Below are positions 60,784 through 64,000 of a stretch of 64,000 nucleotides of DNA, one piece after another (position 1 is the first letter of the stretch; every line of letters starts with the position of its first letter). Where the stretch lies: contig BDSI01000017.1 of NCBI GenBank assembly GCA_003117195.1, positions 372,001 through 436,000 of the forward strand, written 5' to 3'. Source of the stretch: Eudorina sp. 2006-703-Eu-15. Lineage: Eukaryota > Chlorophyta > Chlorophyceae > Chlamydomonadales > Volvocaceae. A program made the translations under genes and the position numbers. The notes beneath the pieces are model-generated. The model made no database searches, was not told the origin of the DNA, and saw nothing but the letters and a program-made list of their open reading frames with translations.

Positions 60784-60819
<36 letters not shown>
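60784..60819. repeat. (CA)n microsatellite
   Basis: Uninterrupted CA dinucleotide run of about 17 units, 100 bases after the end of the LINE fragment. It may be a decayed tail or an independent simple repeat. Confidence 0.95.
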
Positions 60820-60820
<1 letters not shown>

Positions 60821-61183
60821 TGGGCCGTACCAACGGCCTGCAGCGATAAATACATCGTTTTCACTAATTTTTTGCAGAAATGATTACAATAACCTAAATA
60901 ATAATCATGGCAGCACATAAAAAAGCACAGCCTCCACGTAACTTATGTTATAGTAACCGTTGTAAGGTGGACCCGAGTCCCGACCGGGTGCCCAAATAGC
61001 TCTTAAGCGCCTCATCTCATCAACCCCTACCGAGGACGGCGCACCCATCCTCCACCACCCGCAGGAGCGTCATGCAGCCATACCGACCAATACACCAGTT
61101 TGCAGCAGTCCCTAGCGTGGTCGGCGTACTACATCGCGCGCCGGTGAAGTCTGCGGCCAATTTGCTGATGGCCGGGGAGGCGT
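60820..61183. other. No gene seen
   Basis: Between the CA repeat and the next open frame. No motifs recognised on either strand. Confidence 0.4.
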
Positions 61184-62352
61184 ATGTTTGGTAACTGGCG
61201 TGTTCAGGCCCACAGGAGAAACTGCGAGAGGTGGGTCGCCGCCGACCGATATAGGGGGTTTAGTTTTGCATGCACCAGGCTCCAACGCGCAATGCAAGGC
61301 GGCCCAGGCGATTGGACGCATGTCTGGCTGGCGGAACCCCCGCCACCCGTGGAGCAATGTGTATGGGATGTGGTGGTGTTGGCCGCGATCGCGGCCATGG
61401 ATACTGGTCGCCGATTCATGGCGGCCGCCCTGCGGCGGTCAGCACCTGGTCAGGGTACGACTGTACGGCCGGGACCGGAATTGGCAGAGCAAGGGGAGCG
61501 GCGCACAATCGCTGACTTTTGGGGGCGCCTTCACGGGTTTGCCCAATGGGGACTCCCGAGACGTGGATGGACCTCGGTGGGCCCTTTCCACCCTTTCTTG
61601 AAAGTGTCGGGGGGAGTATTGCGGTGTGCGGGGCTTGCTCCTGATGAGGGATGAGGCTCGGGTTCCCCGCCCTCTACCTGTTTGTATTCGGGTTATCCGA
61701 CCCGGGGCTCAAGTTGGGGACCTGGCCTGCCCTCAGATTGGGTAGGAGGCAGGGCTCCCGTTGGTATGTTATTGCTTGGCCTAGGTATTTCTTCTGATGC
61801 GGGCTACCCCACTAGCGGTCGCTGGGCAGTGTCACGAGCCAGGCGTGGGTCTTCCAAGACCTCGAGAGGGTGCAGCATTGGGTGCCTCAGGGGTGGTGGT
61901 AGCTGGGTGATGGGGTGCCTGTGTGGGCGACCTCCCCTGTGCTTGGCTTTATCCACTTCTGGGGATTCTGCCCTCTGCTGTGCCTATCCCTTTGGTAGTT
62001 TTGCCCCGCTGCGCGCCTCTGCTTGCTTCGGTGTCTGGCTGGGTGGGGTCATGGCCCGGTGTGTTTTTGGGTGCGGCGTTGAGGTGTGGAGGTGTCCTGC
62101 CGCCTTGGCGGTGGGGCCTGCTGGGGCTTGCCCTGGTATACACCGGTGATCCCTTTGGGGTCCGCTGTAACGTTCATTCATTCAATGCAAGGCCACAGGG
62201 AACAGGATGGGTTTTGTTCCCTAGTGCAATCCCTACAACCCGAATGGGCCGGTGCGGTGCATGGAGCGCGCTGGAACTGCGGCATGAAGCTGGAGAGTCA
62301 GAACCTGAAGGTGAAGCGTGATGCGCAATCCTTAAGCGCGTGCGCTCGCGCG
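61184..62352 (+). pseudogene. Unidentified open frame split by the LINE insertion
   Basis: The plus-strand frame at 61184-61300 (WRVQAHRRNCERWVAADRYR...) ends at the insertion site. After removing the insert and one copy of the 11-base duplication, it continues in frame into 62194-62352 (HREQDGFCSLVQSL, PEWAGAVHGARWNCGMK) to a stop. The joined stretch is about 95 codons. I do not recognise it. It could be part of an older transposon or an exon of a disrupted gene. Confidence 0.3.
61290..62193 (+). mobile_element. 5'-truncated LINE insertion (sense) with 11-bp target-site duplication
   Basis: The insert at about 61301-62182 is flanked by CAATGCAAGGC at 61290-61300 and 62183-62193. It carries the C-terminal end of a LINE ORF (VWDVVVLAAIAAMDTGRRFM, FWGRLHGFAQWGLPRRGW, VGPFHPFLKV, VLRCAG), stop at 61652-61654, a 3' UTR of about 500 bases, and a (TTCA) tail. 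Bases 61516-62182 are the inverted counterpart of 59372-60049, roughly nine bases in ten identical by eye. It is not capable of movement by itself. Confidence 0.82.
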
Positions 62353-64000
62353 TAAATGGCAAGTGTGGCTCGTTGAGCGGAGTGGTGTTCAACCGTGCGA
62401 ATCTGCTGCAGCAGGGGTTGTGAGGGGGCCGGCCGGGCGGCTCAAAAAATCCCCACCAGGGGCTGCGGACAGGTTGGAGGGCCCATAGGCCCGTGGTTAT
62501 AGATGCACTGGTACGCGCGCAACATTCAACGGAGCGGTATTGATCTAAAACGAACGATGTAGTATGGGTGGGATGTGGTGGGATGTGGTGGTCAGGGTGA
62601 CCGCTTTGATGTACGTATTCGTGTATGTTGCCCGACTGTACGGCATGCTGCTTAGCGCACGTTCTACAACGCTGAACATATTACTGTTGCCTGATACACG
62701 TGCATGTGTGCGGGGAGACACAAATTGCATGATGGCGATGCATGCGCGCCTGCGGGCGCGCTGCGGGCGGTAATCGGTCTCGGGCGATGGTGGTCGCGAT
62801 TTTGCTTACAACTTGGCCTTTCGGCAGCCGATTTCAATGCGAATTGCAAATAATTGATTGTTATTACCTGTGCGTTCGAATGCGCTATCAAGCATTTAAT
62901 TAGGAGGAAGTCGGTTTTTGACCTCACCGTGTCGTACCCCGTACGGAAACCCGGCAGTACGGCCAGGTGGGTATCAGTCAGCAACGACAAACCCAAGCTA
63001 ACGCGCCATAGCAAACATCGAGACCTTCCCAACGCGCATTATTTCATTGTTGCTGACTGATTCCCACCTGACCAAATTTGTCCAGACCGCCGAACAGAGG
63101 GACAGAGAGGGACGGAACCCGAAACTGCCCTGGGGCTGCACGCGGAGCCGGAGAGGCCCGGCAACAGCATCGGGGTCCCCCCGCTGTTCCGCAGCCAGTG
63201 CAAAGGCCGGGGCTCAAGCCAACACAGAACTGTTCAGGATTTCCGGAGATGGCACAGAGTAGCGCAGTCGTGTCCGGGAATGCAAGCAGGAGTGGCAGGG
63301 ATAAAGTTATTCAGGCAATTTACAGCTTCATAAATCTCTTAATGAATAGGAAAATGTCTTGGATAGGACATGGCCGTCAGCACCGTTAGTAAGGCGACGT
63401 TCCATTTGGTAGCGCCTCAGTGTCTGCGTTACCATTTAAATCATCACCTTACAGACTGCATTTAGGCAAAGATAAAATCGAGGATGCCTAACAGTGGTCG
63501 ACGCTTGCATTTCTGTGAGTGGACGAACTGGGCGCCTGGATTGGCGCTCTCTCGAGGCGGAGACGGTTCACTTCGTTGTTGTAGTTTAGGTTCGTTAATT
63601 GCAGTCACACCTATGTTCTTGATCAACACAAACCAAGAGCGAGGAATTCTGCGCAATTAAGGCGCAACGGTGTCAAATGGTCATTACGTGACGTCAACAG
63701 GAAACGCTCCTAGTGAATTGTTTCAACATATTCGTTTCTGATGCGCTTAAGCGTCGTCACGTTCTGGGGGTAGAGCCGTACAGCCGTTACAGCCCGAATA
63801 TCAACGAACCCTTCTGTAGGTACGTTACGAACTCTGAAGTCTGGACGTAACTTGCAAGCCTTTCGTCGGACACCGTTGGTTATTCGTATACCTTTAGCAC
63901 ATGGCCCAATTCTGACCTGATGCGGCCGGAGCATGCTAGGTGCTCAGGTCAAAGCATAGTCCCATTGTCACGGCATCACAGCTTCTTCATCACGCTAATT
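62353..64000. other. No gene recognised
   Basis: Only short open frames, none with a recognisable domain. A minus-strand frame at 63710-63934 is open for 74 codons (FVDIRAVTAVRLYPQNVTTL) and might be an exon of a gene continuing beyond the window, but no splice or homology evidence supports it. Confidence 0.35.

Overview
This is nuclear DNA of a eukaryote, most likely a chlorophyte alga of the volvocine/Chlamydomonadales type. Genes are split by many short introns with GT/AG (and at least one GC/AG) borders. Exons are GC-rich, while some introns carry AT-rich trinucleotide tracts. A TGTAA-type polyadenylation motif lies behind two of the genes, there is a RAP-domain organelle RNA-binding protein of the kind expanded in green algae, and non-LTR retrotransposons are present. 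No species can be named from the sequence alone. There is nothing prokaryotic: no operons and no CRISPR.

Layout. (1) 1.1-30.5 kb, minus strand: one giant gene of about 35 exons for a VPS13/chorein-family bridge-like lipid transfer protein of roughly 5,000 residues. It has an unexpected N-terminal membrane segment. Its introns hold AT-rich tracts and a dispersed repeat family. (2) 30.9-35.7 kb, plus: a RAP-domain protein divergent from VPS13. (3) 37.2-41.1 kb, plus: a CNNM/DUF21-CBS metal transporter-like protein with a huge low-complexity insert. (4) 42.2-45.2 kb, minus: an otubain-type deubiquitinase (OTUB1). (5) 45.4-52.1 kb, plus: KRI1, head-to-head with OTUB1. (6) 54.5-57.5 kb, plus: NOP58. 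(7) 58-62.2 kb: a retrotransposon island with a LINE fragment interrupted by a 5'-truncated antisense LINE copy, and a second truncated copy of the same family in opposite orientation. (8) 62.2-64 kb: no gene recognised.

Reading frames of the RAP, CNNM, OTUB1, KRI1 and NOP58 genes, and of the first six VPS13 exons, were rebuilt by hand. Intron phases agree across every junction of these models, apart from one uncertain donor in the RAP gene. The remaining VPS13 exons are given as approximate blocks.

Function. KRI1 (40S biogenesis) and NOP58 (box C/D snoRNP core) are neighbouring nucleolar ribosome-assembly genes. The other genes serve lipid transfer between membranes, organelle RNA metabolism, divalent-metal transport and ubiquitin editing, and have no evident common pathway.
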